Notes: generated from the letters alone by a model not told the origin. Numbered from the stretch's first letter, positions 10,477 to 20,515 are shown. The stretch: 64,000 nucleotides of DNA from Craspedostauros australis (GCA_026770025.1 JAMXDE010000023.1:744001-808000), one strand, 5' to 3'. Numbers and translations: made by a program.

Positions 10477-13400
10477 CTATCTTCGAGATGAACCAAACGG
10501 AGAGTTGCCATACGATTGACCACCGCCGCCGCCTCCGCCACCGCCATCGTGCGAAAACTTGCAATTGTTGCCATAACGGCAGTTGCCCTGTGCATAGAAC
10601 TTGCACGGCGGTTTCTTGTTCCTGGTGTTGCCTCGTTTTTTGTTCTGTCCTGATCCTGAGTTGCCACCCATGCCCCCGCCGAAGGGCGACTGCGATGAGG
10701 GAGCTCCGATGCCTCCCCCGAAGGGTGATGGGTTCGACATGCCACCACCTCCGCCACCGAATGGTGATTGGTTTGACATGCCGCCGCCACCACCACCACC
10801 ACCACCAAATGGTGATGGATTTGACATTCCGCCGCCACCAAACGGAGATGGGGCAGGTGCGTTCATGCCGCCGCCGAATGGAGAGGGAGCCGGTGCATTT
10901 CCCATGCCGCCACCAAACGGAGATGGAGCTGGTGCATTGCCACCACCACCGAAGGGCGACGCGTTCGACATTCCACCGCCGCCGCCACCGAATGGAGAGG
11001 GAGCCGGTGCATTGCCCATGCCCCCACCTCCAAATGGATTTGACGTGTTTGTGTTCCCCATGCCGACACCACCGCCAAAAGGTGATGGTGCTGGTGCATT
11101 GCCCATGCCACCGCCGCCTCCAAATGGAGAAGGGGACGGCGCATTTCCCATACCGCCACCTCCGAAAGGTGATGGAGCAGGAGCATTGCCGCCGCCTCCG
11201 AATGGATCTGGTGCATTGGTGCTGGCTCCGCCACCTCCAAATGGAGAAGGAGCCGATGCGTTTCCCATACCACCGCCTCCGAATGGATTGGGTGCGTTCA
11301 TACTGGCTCCACCACCACCACCTCCACCAAATGGATTGGGTGCATTCGTGCTGCCGCCGCCACCTCCGCCAAAAGGATTCGGAGCACCACCACCGCCGCC
11401 GCCGCCAAAGGACGTGCCGACCTTGCTTGTGGTAGAGGAACTGCCAAACGTCGTGACGGACGTGCCGTGGTACAATTCTGCCAGAGCCTTGGGCGGCAAC
11501 GTCGATTTATACTTGGCGACGCCACCCTCGACGGCCTTTTGCAATCGCGTTGCACTTGGTTTGCCCAGCACCGTTTCGTCCAGTCGCTTGACGATGTCGG
11601 TGGAGATGATATGGAAGCACTTTTCAAATTCGTCCGCGTACTTGTTGGCGAGCATGTGGCCGGCGCCGGTGAGGAAGGATGCCAAGACCGGCGCGGTCAG
11701 CAACGGCAAGGGCTTGGTTTCGGGTGGCAGCAAGTCGAGGAATCGTTGCAACCAATCCAGCGCAGCCTTGTGACCACCGAGCAGCACATGTCCCGATGGC
11801 AAGGACGCCATGATGTTGGAGACCATGGACATGATGTTTTCGGTCCGCGTCAAGAACTTGGGGAAGGTCTCGTATTCTCCATTCTTCTCCTTGATCATAC
11901 CCAACGTCGCCATGAGCTCTTCCTCCGATGCGCCGGCCTTGGGCGTTGGCAGCGTCGGCACGGCGGTCGGACAGACGGTGTAGATGTGCGCGGCGAGGAT
12001 CGGGACGAGCTCCTTATTCTCGACGGACACCATGGCCAGCAACCCGGCCAACGGGAATCCGTCCCCCTTCGTTCCGCTGAATCCGTCGGCCTGGATGCGC
12101 GTCATGGCCTTGCTGGCCAGCAGATCCAGGAGGTACCGCTTGCCGCGCACCATCTCGGGCGCCACGCCGGGTTGGTTGGCCTTGAGGGCCTGCTTGGCCT
12201 GATCGTCTTCCTGGCGCGCCAATGTGATGGCCTCGCACACTTCCGCGGCGACTTGACGCACCTTGTTGGCATCCGTCAATGTGTTGACCTTGCCGCCCAC
12301 GACCTTCTTCATCTTGAGACGTCGCTTCGAGACCGCCTTTGACTTTTCGAACGGCGCCACGGACGCGCGCAGATCGACCAACTGGCCGACGAGCTTCTTG
12401 GCCTTGCCGACGAAGTCCACGACGGTGGGGGGAGGCTCCGCGACGCGCGGTGGCGATGCTGCTGCTGCCGCGGCTCGCTCCTTGTCCGCCTTTTGTTCCT
12501 TTTCGCGTTGCGCCTGCTGTTGCTCCTCCACCTGCTTCTGCTGTTCTTCCCGCTTGGCCTTCGCCACGGCTTCTTCCTGCTGCCGTTGCGCTTCTGCTGC
12601 GGCATCGTCGGCCTCCTTCTGCTTGCGCTGCACAGCCTCGGCTTCCGCCCGCAGCTCCTTCTCCTTGCGCTGAATCTCGGCCGCCTTCTGCATCTCCTTG
12701 GCCAGGATGCGTCTGACATGACGATGGGCACGATCGTTCTCGACCTTGAAATGCTGACGATACGCATCCGTCTTTTGCTGGACCTTGGCCATGGTATGCT
12801 CCTCGGTCGGCAAGGACTCCATGAGCTGCTGATCGAGCTTGTGATGATGCTGCAGGATGGGGTTCTGGCTGTGCGTGGCGCAGGCCGTTGCGAAGAGCTT
12901 GGACAGCATGGCCATCTCGACATCCTGCTCTGCCTGGACGAGACGATCGCGCGATGTCCTCGATTGGTGATCGTCGTAGGCCAGAAGCGCCGACGTCGGT
13001 GCCGTCATGGCATCCACGTGGTTCGACAAGGCCGGGAAGGACTGGCGCTGATCCGGGCTGAAGATGGCCAGATCCATGTCATGATCCTCCTCGTCATCGT
13101 CGCTGTCGTACAGCGATATCCTGCTGCGCGGCGTTCTGAACTGCTGCGAATGCGTGCGGCTTTCCAACGGCGATTGCAATCCAAACCAGCACTGACCCCA
13201 TTGTGGTTGAAAACCCATGGGATGTGGTGGTTCGGCCTGATTGTCATCATCGCTGTCGCTGTCATCGTCGCTGTTGTTGGTATCGACACGCATGATGACG
13301 TGCTTGTCATTGCCGTACCGAGGCAAAGTCAGATTGTCATTGCGGCGATCCTCATCGTCCGAATACTGCAGATCGTCATGCTCATCGTTCAGACGGATCG

Positions 13401-13494
13401 GAATCATCTTCTGACGACTTTGAAACTGCGATGCTTGCACCACAACGAAGGACTCGTCATCGGAATCGGACCCTTCAAGGCCGAACTGCGGCAT
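10477..13494 (-). CDS. GLE1: GLE1 mRNA-export factor with FG repeats and CCCH zinc finger
   Basis: A 1005-residue intronless protein. Residues 1-200 are acidic (repeated DSDDD). A long charged coiled coil (about 225-350, QRKEKELRAEAEAVQRKQKE) precedes the GLE1 C-terminal domain (about 370-655), which shows AKKLVGQLVDLRASVAPFEK, GKRYLLDLLASKAM and FPLAGLLAMVSVENKEL. In other eukaryotes this domain, with IP6, activates the DEAD-box helicase Dbp5/DDX19 at the cytoplasmic face of the nuclear pore. Residues about 665-955 are a Gly-rich tract with 18 PFGGG repeats, typical of FG nucleoporins. The last 45 residues hold a C-x7-C-x5-C-x3-H zinc finger (Cys964, Cys972, Cys978, His982), like that of Nup42/NUPL2, the usual binding partner of GLE1. 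This looks like both partners in one chain. Confidence 0.88.
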   Translation of the reverse strand: MPQFGLEGSDSDDESFVVVQASQFQSRQKMIPIRLNDEHDDLQYSDDEDRRNDNLTLPRYGNDKHVIMRVDTNNSDDDSDSDDDNQAEPPHPMGFQPQWGQCWFGLQSPLESRTHSQQFRTPRSRISLYDSDDDEEDHDMDLAIFSPDQRQSFPALSNHVDAMTAPTSALLAYDDHQSRTSRDRLVQAEQDVEMAMLSKLFATACATHSQNPILQHHHKLDQQLMESLPTEEHTMAKVQQKTDAYRQHFKVENDRAHRHVRRILAKEMQKAAEIQRKEKELRAEAEAVQRKQKEADDAAAEAQRQQEEAVAKAKREEQQKQVEEQQQAQREKEQKADKERAAAAAASPPRVAEPPPTVVDFVGKAKKLVGQLVDLRASVAPFEKSKAVSKRRLKMKKVVGGKVNTLTDANKVRQVAAEVCEAITLARQEDDQAKQALKANQPGVAPEMVRGKRYLLDLLASKAMTRIQADGFSGTKGDGFPLAGLLAMVSVENKELVPILAAHIYTVCPTAVPTLPTPKAGASEEELMATLGMIKEKNGEYETFPKFLTRTENIMSMVSNIMASLPSGHVLLGGHKAALDWLQRFLDLLPPETKPLPLLTAPVLASFLTGAGHMLANKYADEFEKCFHIISTDIVKRLDETVLGKPSATRLQKAVEGGVAKYKSTLPPKALAELYHGTSVTTFGSSSTTSKVGTSFGGGGGGGAPNPFGGGGGGSTNAPNPFGGGGGGGASMNAPNPFGGGGMGNASAPSPFGGGGASTNAPDPFGGGGNAPAPSPFGGGGMGNAPSPSPFGGGGGMGNAPAPSPFGGGVGMGNTNTSNPFGGGGMGNAPAPSPFGGGGGGMSNASPFGGGGNAPAPSPFGGGMGNAPAPSPFGGGMNAPAPSPFGGGGMSNPSPFGGGGGGGGGMSNQSPFGGGGGGMSNPSPFGGGIGAPSSQSPFGGGMGGNSGSGQNKKRGNTRNKKPPCKFYAQGNCRYGNNCKFSHDGGGGGGGGGQSYGNSPFGSSRR

Positions 13495-13886
13495 GATGGT
13501 GGCCTGTATAATAGAATATGATGGATGGGGAGGACAGGTCTGATCAGGAGGGATAGGCCGTATTATATAATATTATGCTAACACCCTGCAAGTATGGAGG
13601 ATCCAGTTGCACAATGCGACCACAAACACACTGATGATGTTGATGCTCGACCCACGCTTTTGTGTTGAGTTTTGTGTGGTTTCGCCTCATTTCCCGATTT
13701 CGAAACAACAACCCGAAACATCGTAGACTATATCGAAGTTAGTTTCTAGACTGCCATCAACTAGTATAGAGTAGAATTCCACTCTCTGCAAATCGGACCC
13801 CGCAGTGGCTCTCTCTCCAGAGAGCGGAAGTACAATGCATTCTATTAATAGTGTATTGCCTAAACATCCGATTTGCTGACGCCAGC
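13495..13886. other. Intergenic: GLE1 5' flank and USP 3' flank
   Basis: About 390 bp. An AT-rich run (tattatataatattatgc, 13560-13577) lies about 65 bp upstream of the GLE1 start on the minus strand and could be a core promoter element. Nothing else was recognised. Confidence 0.4.
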
Positions 13887-16800
13887 TCACAATGCTTCAT
13901 AAAACAGCATGTAGGCCTGGCAGCGACGCACGTCTTCCCACGACGATGGCAGGACGGTGGCATCGGAGATGCGGAACCAGTTGTCGCGATCGTCTCTGCG
14001 GTAGGCCACGTAGTGACCACCGAAGGCGTTGCCGCGATGTTCAATGACGCTCTGCAGTCTGTAGATCAGTCCGCTCGCGCCCTTCTTGGCAGAAGCGGCA
14101 GCGACGTTGCATCCGCCCACCCACGACGTATCTGGCCTCGAGGCGTTGCCGCTGTAGGCGCAGTAGGGACCGATGTCCAGCATCTGCGGGAACTGGACGT
14201 ACTCCATGCATTTTTCCATTCGGGACGTGTACGGATCGAAGTACCGGCGTTGGATGTGACAGCACAGGATCGATGGTCGTCGTGTGAACAGGAGGCACTT
14301 CTTGGCCACGTGGCGTTCCAAGCGTCCTTTCTTTCGATGAGTGGTGCCGTTGCATGCCGACGTTGGAATTGTATCAGCATCAGCTTCATCACCCAGCAGC
14401 AGCATGTCGTCCAATGCTGCTGCGTCATCATCACCATCACCGTTGCCGTCATGTCCGTCGATCACGTCGTCTCCATCCGGATCGATTTGCCGAACCGCGT
14501 ACAGCTTCTGCTCCATGCGCTGCAAATCATTCTGCAGATACCGGATGGCGTCTGGATCTTTCGTCTTCTTGGTCAAGGTCGCCATCGCACCACGCAACAG
14601 CAGCACTTCTTCCTGCAGATGATTCGTCTGCTTCTGGATCGTGCACGATCGGCATTCCACATCGGTGACGTGTTCGACTGTGGTGAATTCCTGCAGGCAC
14701 TGTTGCAGCGTGCAGCCAGTGGCCTTGTCCGTGCTGCCGGTCGCCAGGTAGGTCGACACGGAAAGGGGGACGAGCGGGATGTCCAGGAATGGTGCGTTCT
14801 GGATGGGACGGACGTGGCCACATTGGCAGCATTGGAGGGTGGAGCCGAGCCAACCGCTCATGGGCGATGGCGTGATGCTGGAGATGGCGTTCTGCATGAT
14901 GCGCAGAGGCGTGGACAGTACTTGCTGCTGCTCTTGTCGTGGCAGTGTTTGATCATGCGTTGGCGGTACTGTTTCGTGGGGCCTCGTTGCCGTCTCTGCG
15001 GATGAGGCAGCAAGTCGCGACTTGGCACTGTTCAATTGGATTTGATCTTCATGGAATACTACCGACTGACTCACGGGGATGGATTCCAAGTCCTCTTCCG
15101 CGTGAGTGACGGGGAACGCGATGTCGCCGTCCTCCTGCTTCTTCTCATCTGGGTGGCTGTGAACGATTGAAGGCGATTGCGCCTGTTGTGAAGTTGATAG
15201 AGCTTGTGGTGACGATTGTCCATTTTCCATTTTCTTGGACACGCCGGGATGTATTCTCGAATGCGTCTGTTCGCTGACTGTTGTCGCTGTAATCTCGTCC
15301 ATAATATCAGACAAGGAAAGCACGTCATGCGTTTGTGTCGTGGTTGCTGCATTCACATGATCAAAATCAAATGCCGTGGCAAATGACGAATCGGCCGTAT
15401 CCAGTTCCGCATCGTGAATGACGCAACCCAGCAGGGCATGCAACAGTTCCTGCGCATCCTGCTGCTCCATCGTCGCGCCTTCGAATTGGTGGTTGGATTC
15501 TCCAATGCGCTGCAAGAGGGTGCGCGGTGTGATTTTGGATTGGCTGCTGCCGAAAGGTCGGAAGAGATTTGGCGTTGTGAATAGTGACAACGTCGATGAC
15601 GATGCCGTCGTGGCTGGTTTTGTTTCGTGTCCGTTGATTTGTTGTAGCAAGTGCAACAGCTGGTGGCTGAAGCTGTCCGGTGATTGAAACGTTGATGCTT
15701 TTGTTGCGTCGACGCTGCTGTCATTCCATGCTTCATCGTCGGAATACGAATATTCACTGTAGTCGTCATCGTCATCCTCACTGTCCAAATCGTTGTCGCT
15801 TTGTTCCTTTCCACTAGCATTAGCATCATGCGACGACAGTTGTCTCTGCCGCTGTCTTTGATGCTGCTGTTGCACGGCCGTCTGCTGATTGAGCTGCGCC
15901 ACCTTGTCGAGGTAGAGAAGGAAGGGCCCCAGCGATGCCAATGCCTGGAGGACAGAATTCAAGAAGCACGTCTGTCCTTGATTGGGCAGGCCGACGATCT
16001 GAAGCACGTCAAGTTGTACGCAAGGCGTTGGAGTATCTGTCATTGTTTGTTGGTTGGCAGGGGCGCCCGTTTGTGATGCAAAGAAGGAGAATGGAGTTCG
16101 TATTCTGGTTGCGTGCTTCAGTTGACTGCCTGGAGCAGTCGCCATCGTGGAGAATAGGGTGAAGACGTGTTGCAAGAAGGCCTGGCACAGCTGCGGTCGG
16201 AGGATGCCCGTCTTGAGACAATCGCAGAGGAATGTGAAGATGGCCATCTGGAGGTTGGAAGATAGCTGCAATGTCTTCTGTGATTGGGACACCAGAGTGG
16301 TGGTGAGATTGGCGCCAACAGTCGCATCGAGCAGATGCGATCTTCGAAAGTCCGGAGTTGATGATGCAGCTGCTGACGAGCGCGATGACGACGATGAGGA
16401 TGGTAACCTTGTGTCGGATTCGTCTTCGTCATCGTCGTGGAAATCCTCACTGGACGTTGCTGTGTGATCCATGCCCAAGAATGCAAACGGCGTGAACGAG
16501 GCATTTGGCAACCCCAGCTTTTGCTGTAGTTGTTGCTGCCACTGTTGGGAACGTGTCTCATCACGATTCTGAATGGCCGAAACCAAGGGCCGTGTGACCA
16601 CGATCGGAGTTGTGGTGGGGCTCGAGAAACGTGGCCTTGGCTGATGATGCTGCTTGTGCTGCTGCTTGTGCTTTTGTTGGATCTGTTTGTCAGTACGATT
16701 CGTGGACAAGGAGGCGGCCGTGATGGGTGACGCCGCAGAATCTCCATTGAGACGAGACATGGATTTTCCATTGCGCCCCACAGAGTCATGGTGTTCCTTC

Positions 16801-17036
16801 TGGACAGGAGGTGGCAACGAAAGAGCCGGCACCACATCCATGTACTTCATACTGCCTCGGTTGGACATGGTGGGCGTCCCCGCCTCTTGCGCAGGCACCA
16901 GCAACGACGATGCAGAAGCAGCCGTGGCAGACGACTTCTTTCGCAGGCTGGTTGTGGTGCCTGTGGTTGCCGACGCCGTGGAGCTGGTGCTGCTGCTGCC
17001 GGCGGCCGTCACGCCGGCGTACTTCATCACATTCAT
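13887..17036 (-). CDS. Ubiquitin-specific protease, USP30-like (peptidase C19)
   Basis: A 1049-residue intronless protein. The Cys box GLPNQGQTCFLNSVLQ places the nucleophile at Cys357; the His box GGHYVAYRR places the base at His1008. The third motif reads WFRISDATV followed by AYMLFYE, closest to the VSDDTV...AYLLFYE end of USP30, where a Ser takes the third catalytic position; here Ser1024-Asp1025 occupy that place. A QQDAQELLHALL motif and a CxxC zinc ribbon (LQCCQCGHV with VECRSC) lie between. The N-terminal 340 residues are Ser/Thr/Gln-rich and disordered, and an acidic insert (SDNDLDSEDDDDD) interrupts the catalytic domain. USPs remove ubiquitin from proteins; USP30/Ubp16 act on the mitochondrial outer membrane. 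The substrate here is unknown, and no firm membrane anchor is visible. Confidence 0.88.
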   Translation of the reverse strand: MNVMKYAGVTAAGSSSTSSTASATTGTTTSLRKKSSATAASASSLLVPAQEAGTPTMSNRGSMKYMDVVPALSLPPPVQKEHHDSVGRNGKSMSRLNGDSAASPITAASLSTNRTDKQIQQKHKQQHKQHHQPRPRFSSPTTTPIVVTRPLVSAIQNRDETRSQQWQQQLQQKLGLPNASFTPFAFLGMDHTATSSEDFHDDDEDESDTRLPSSSSSSRSSAAASSTPDFRRSHLLDATVGANLTTTLVSQSQKTLQLSSNLQMAIFTFLCDCLKTGILRPQLCQAFLQHVFTLFSTMATAPGSQLKHATRIRTPFSFFASQTGAPANQQTMTDTPTPCVQLDVLQIVGLPNQGQTCFLNSVLQALASLGPFLLYLDKVAQLNQQTAVQQQHQRQRQRQLSSHDANASGKEQSDNDLDSEDDDDDYSEYSYSDDEAWNDSSVDATKASTFQSPDSFSHQLLHLLQQINGHETKPATTASSSTLSLFTTPNLFRPFGSSQSKITPRTLLQRIGESNHQFEGATMEQQDAQELLHALLGCVIHDAELDTADSSFATAFDFDHVNAATTTQTHDVLSLSDIMDEITATTVSEQTHSRIHPGVSKKMENGQSSPQALSTSQQAQSPSIVHSHPDEKKQEDGDIAFPVTHAEEDLESIPVSQSVVFHEDQIQLNSAKSRLAASSAETATRPHETVPPTHDQTLPRQEQQQVLSTPLRIMQNAISSITPSPMSGWLGSTLQCCQCGHVRPIQNAPFLDIPLVPLSVSTYLATGSTDKATGCTLQQCLQEFTTVEHVTDVECRSCTIQKQTNHLQEEVLLLRGAMATLTKKTKDPDAIRYLQNDLQRMEQKLYAVRQIDPDGDDVIDGHDGNGDGDDDAAALDDMLLLGDEADADTIPTSACNGTTHRKKGRLERHVAKKCLLFTRRPSILCCHIQRRYFDPYTSRMEKCMEYVQFPQMLDIGPYCAYSGNASRPDTSWVGGCNVAAASAKKGASGLIYRLQSVIEHRGNAFGGHYVAYRRDDRDNWFRISDATVLPSSWEDVRRCQAYMLFYEAL

Positions 17037-17958
17037 GTTCGTTTTCTTCTCTTTCCTCTCTTTCTTTGTTCTGCTCTGTTGAGCTCCACTCTGTTGTGCT
17101 TGAAGCTCGCGAATGAAGCTCGTGAATGACGATGGTGGAACGATGATCGTGGAATGATGGCAGAGAGTTCAGTCGCTCGGTCTGTTCTTCTCTGCTTCCT
17201 CAGCGATCTGATGCAGACAGTGGACAAGGAGGCAAAGTCTCAAGCAACGCTGGATGCTTCTCTCTCGCAATGGGTGCTCTCCTCAGGATGCTACGCAGTG
17301 CGCGTGCCTACGGTATCACTGCTGCTGCTGCCGTTTCTCTTGATGTGTCCCACGCACTCTTGTGCACAACGCTTCAAGCGACGAACCAAAGAGTTTAGCA
17401 GGAAATGCGAGTACGGTGGACTCAAATAGAATATTATAGAATATAATGGAAGATGTGATCCTCCACGAATGTAACGAGGATGAATGACGCAGATGAGATG
17501 ATCTCTCTTTCTTTCTCACTGCCTCGCTGTGGTCCTCTCGTGCGGCTACGGTTTCAGTATCGAATGACGGGGATGTGGTTTCGGAATGGTGTGCTATGCG
17601 CAGTTCCGCGCGTGGACTGAAGGGGGGCAGCTGGTTGGGTCCTTCTGCACCTGTTCCACGCAAAGCACTTTTCCCGTTCCAGATTCTGCGCTCGTGTTGG
17701 CCGAAAGTTCCTCACATCACGATTCCCGTTAGCGGATGGAGGACGGACGCAATCAACAACAAGAAACTTCCGCAACCGCATCGTAGTCGCGGATGAGAGA
17801 CCAACTACCTATTATATTTTGACTTGCGGCACCGCATCCTCATCCCCGCATCACGAGTATTATTTCAACTCTCATAGTCGTACTTGTATTGTGTTGCATA
17901 ATATATTATCTTCCTATATTACCGAGCGTTCGCAGGCATTCCAACAGCATCAACAGCA
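17037..17958. other. Intergenic: USP 5' flank and ankyrin-TPR 3' flank
   Basis: About 920 bp between two minus-strand genes. It contains AT-rich patches near 17425-17450 and 17815-17905. Small open frames on both strands show no motif. No RNA gene or repeat was recognised. Confidence 0.4.
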
Positions 17959-19530
17959 TCAACCTGAGCAGCATGTGCAGGCATCCTTGGCCTGCAAGAA
18001 ATCCTTGCGTCCGCGCTTGACGCACTTCTGGAGCAGGCTCTTCAATTCGTCGTTGTTCTGATCCAGCTGCAGACCTTCCCACGCCGCCAACGCTGCATCT
18101 TCGTACCGCTCCAGTTCCAACCGTGCCACGGCCATGCGGTAGCAGGCCTTGCTCCACGTCGGCCGCAGGGTGCGCGCGATGACGGCGTCGCGCAAAGCAT
18201 CGTCGGGGCGTTTCATCATCATGTAGCATGCGGAACGGTTGGAGTAGAATGTCGCGTCTTTCGGATTCGCACCGATGGCGTCGCTGTAGATCGATTCGGC
18301 TTGCGTCCATTCCTTCTTCGCGAAGTGCTTGTTGCCTTCCGCCTTGATATCCAGCGCCTTCTTTTGCAATTCCTCCGAAACGTCGTCCGACGATGCGATC
18401 TCCGCGGCCTGCGCCTGCGCCTCGTTCTCCTCCTTGTTGTTGACGCATTTGCTCTTGCCCTTGTCATCGGCGGTCTGCGCCTGCGCATCGTCGTCCTGGC
18501 TCCTCGGTGGCGCCGTCGTCGGCACGTGCTCGTTGTTCTTCTTGTGTTCCTCGATGTACGCGCGTGCATCTGCCTCCGTCAATTGCGTGCCATCCTCCTT
18601 GGCGGGCAGCAGCAACAGCACGCAACCGACATGCGATTCCTGCGCCGCCAAATCCAACGGCGTCAGTCCGCTGTGATTCTTCTGCAGCAGCACGCCTCGC
18701 TTATCATCTTCCAGCTTGTCCAGCAGCGCCGCCAACGTGCCCACCAAGTTGAGATCGGCCGCCATGTGGAACAACGTCAGGCCGCCTGGCAACGTCGTGT
18801 CGATATCGACGTCCGTCTTGGCGAGGATCAGCTTGGCGTGCTTGTCGTTGGATGCCGCGACGGCCAGCACCAGCGGCGATGGAATGTTGCTGGATGGCTG
18901 GGCTTCGACCTTCGCACCGCAGTCCAACAAGGCCTCGATGGTCGCGGAGCAATCCTTCTGCCCGCCGACTGCCCAATGCAACGGCGTCCCGCCTTGCTGC
19001 GAAAACGTGTGAATCGCCACGTGCCCCGCTTCGTACAATGCCCGGATCGTCGCGGCCGTGGCACCAGCACCGGCGGCATAATGCAAGGCCGTCGCACCGG
19101 CTTGCGATCGCGCCAAACCCAACTTCATGTCCTTGCCGATGCCCAGCAGGAACAGCACGCGGCGTTCGGCCAGCGCTGCATCGGCATGCCGCGCCGCGAA
19201 CATGAGGGGCGTCAGACCTTCGCGATCCTTCTGTTTCAGGATGGTCTGGTAGGCCGCCGCGGTGGGGAACCAGTCCGGCCGCAGGATCTGCTCCACGATC
19301 TCGTCGTCGTGGCTCTGGCAGGCGAAATGCAAGGCGGTGCGCTTCTGTCCATCGCGGAACTGCGTCAGCACTTCCAGCGGCGCGATGCCGTGATCGTGGG
19401 AGTACTGCGTCACGCACGAGGCCACGGTGTCGCCCTTGCCCGTCAAGGCGGCCTCCAGCAGCTTCGTCAGGAAGGCGCGCTCGGCGCTCATCTTCGTGTT
19501 CTTTTCTTCGGCGGTCAAGGAAGGCGACAT
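17959..19530 (-). CDS. Ankyrin-repeat / TPR protein
   Basis: A 523-residue intronless protein. Residues about 60-330 hold ankyrin repeats: RTALHFACQSHD, GLTPLMFAARHAD, ATALHYAAGAGA, GTPLHWAVGGQKD, PLVLAVAASND, GLTLFHMAADLN and GLTPLDLAAQESH. An acidic, Gln/Ala-rich linker follows. Residues about 395-500 are three TPR units beginning KAEGNKHFAKKEWTQAESIYSDAI, with YSNRSACYMMMKRPDDALRDA and KACYRMAVARLELERYEDA. The K-x3-N-x(n)-N-R-S pattern matches the carboxylate-clamp TPR that binds EEVD tails of Hsp70/Hsp90. It probably is a co-chaperone adaptor that presents clients via the ankyrin domain. The chain ends CTCCSG, which could be lipidated; that is speculation. It diverges from the small TM gene upstream. 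Confidence 0.88.
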   Translation of the reverse strand: MSPSLTAEEKNTKMSAERAFLTKLLEAALTGKGDTVASCVTQYSHDHGIAPLEVLTQFRDGQKRTALHFACQSHDDEIVEQILRPDWFPTAAAYQTILKQKDREGLTPLMFAARHADAALAERRVLFLLGIGKDMKLGLARSQAGATALHYAAGAGATAATIRALYEAGHVAIHTFSQQGGTPLHWAVGGQKDCSATIEALLDCGAKVEAQPSSNIPSPLVLAVAASNDKHAKLILAKTDVDIDTTLPGGLTLFHMAADLNLVGTLAALLDKLEDDKRGVLLQKNHSGLTPLDLAAQESHVGCVLLLLPAKEDGTQLTEADARAYIEEHKKNNEHVPTTAPPRSQDDDAQAQTADDKGKSKCVNNKEENEAQAQAAEIASSDDVSEELQKKALDIKAEGNKHFAKKEWTQAESIYSDAIGANPKDATFYSNRSACYMMMKRPDDALRDAVIARTLRPTWSKACYRMAVARLELERYEDAALAAWEGLQLDQNNDELKSLLQKCVKRGRKDFLQAKDACTCCSG

Positions 19531-19984
19531 GGTGGCGGCTTTGGCAGGAGGACAGAGGGAATTGGTTGGTTGGTTAGTTGGTTCGTTCGTTGATAGAGTG
19601 TGAGTTGTGAGATGTGTTGTGAGATGTGTGGCAGCTCGGACGATGAAGAACGACAGGAACAGAGTTTGTGTGAATGGCCTCTTTTAGAATTCTGATTGTG
19701 TCTGCAAATTGGTGGGTGGTGTTGGTGTGAGTAGACCATGATTGTGGTATCAAGGAACATTCAGTGCGTAATCTTGCCTGTGGTATTGACTGAAACACCG
19801 CAAACCCAGAAACAAGCAAACAAAGATCCAAAACAAGGATGAATGAACGCACAACACACAACACACCGCGCATCGCAACGAACACTCCAATTGTTCCTTC
19901 ACTTACATTGGACTATACGAGCTATTACACCATCATCCTCTCTTTCCAGAGAGAAATGCAAGGACATTGACGAAAGCGACCATC
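19531..19984. other. Divergent intergenic region (ankyrin-TPR / small TM gene)
   Basis: 454 bp between divergent genes, so likely a shared promoter. A run of TTGGTTGG/GGTTAGTT/GGTTCGTTCG-type repeats lies just upstream of the ankyrin-TPR start (19561-19590). No coding signal was found. Confidence 0.4.
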
Positions 19985-20515
19985 ATGTCTCGAGCTGCTC
20001 TGCGATGCGTCACGAACCGTCATGGTTGCTTTCGCCAGAGATCAAGACCCATCAGCGGAGTCGTGATGGGACGTTCCACCGCATTCTTCACAAATCTCGA
20101 TCAGACGCCAACGAACACACGAAGAACAGATGAGGATGATGACAGGAACAGCCACGCCGTTCACCGCTTGACGTGGCAGCGACGCAAACAACGCCCTTCG
20201 AATCAAGTGCGTCACTACTCCCATACGACCCGAAAAGAATTGTTCCCCATCCTCGGCGCCATGGTCGTGGGCGTCGTCGGCTACGTGGTATACCGAAAGA
20301 TGAACGGAGAAGCCATCACGCCAGATGATGCGCATGATCTGCAGCGAGCGTACCAGAAAATGGAGGAGGAGCGGCAGCTCAAATCGAAGCAAACAACGGC
20401 ATCGCCGCCAAAACAATACAGCGATGGTGACAACGCAGTCACAAACACCTCGAACGTTCCGGATGACGCCGACGACAGCACCAGCAATACCAACAACCGC
20501 AACGGCAAGCAATAG
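19985..20515 (+). CDS. Small single-TM protein, probably mitochondrial
   Basis: The protein has 176 residues from the ATG at 19985. An earlier in-frame ATG at 19967 would add six residues. The N-terminus (MSRAALRCVTNRHGCFRQRS) is rich in Arg and hydroxylated residues and lacks acids, like a mitochondrial presequence. One TM helix (LFPILGAMVVGVVGYVVYRK) sits near residue 90-110, with a short helix (DAHDLQRAYQKMEEERQLK) after it. The rest is Asn/Asp/Thr-rich and probably disordered. I recognise no family. The layout resembles small inner-membrane assembly or tethering proteins, but that is only an analogy. Confidence 0.6.
   Translation: MSRAALRCVTNRHGCFRQRSRPISGVVMGRSTAFFTNLDQTPTNTRRTDEDDDRNSHAVHRLTWQRRKQRPSNQVRHYSHTTRKELFPILGAMVVGVVGYVVYRKMNGEAITPDDAHDLQRAYQKMEEERQLKSKQTTASPPKQYSDGDNAVTNTSNVPDDADDSTSNTNNRNGKQ

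Noticed and set aside
10601..11773. Long plus-strand open frame rich in Pro (PPPPPPNG repeats)
   Set aside because: It is the antisense of the GGG-rich FG tract of GLE1; the minus-strand frame has real domains on both sides.
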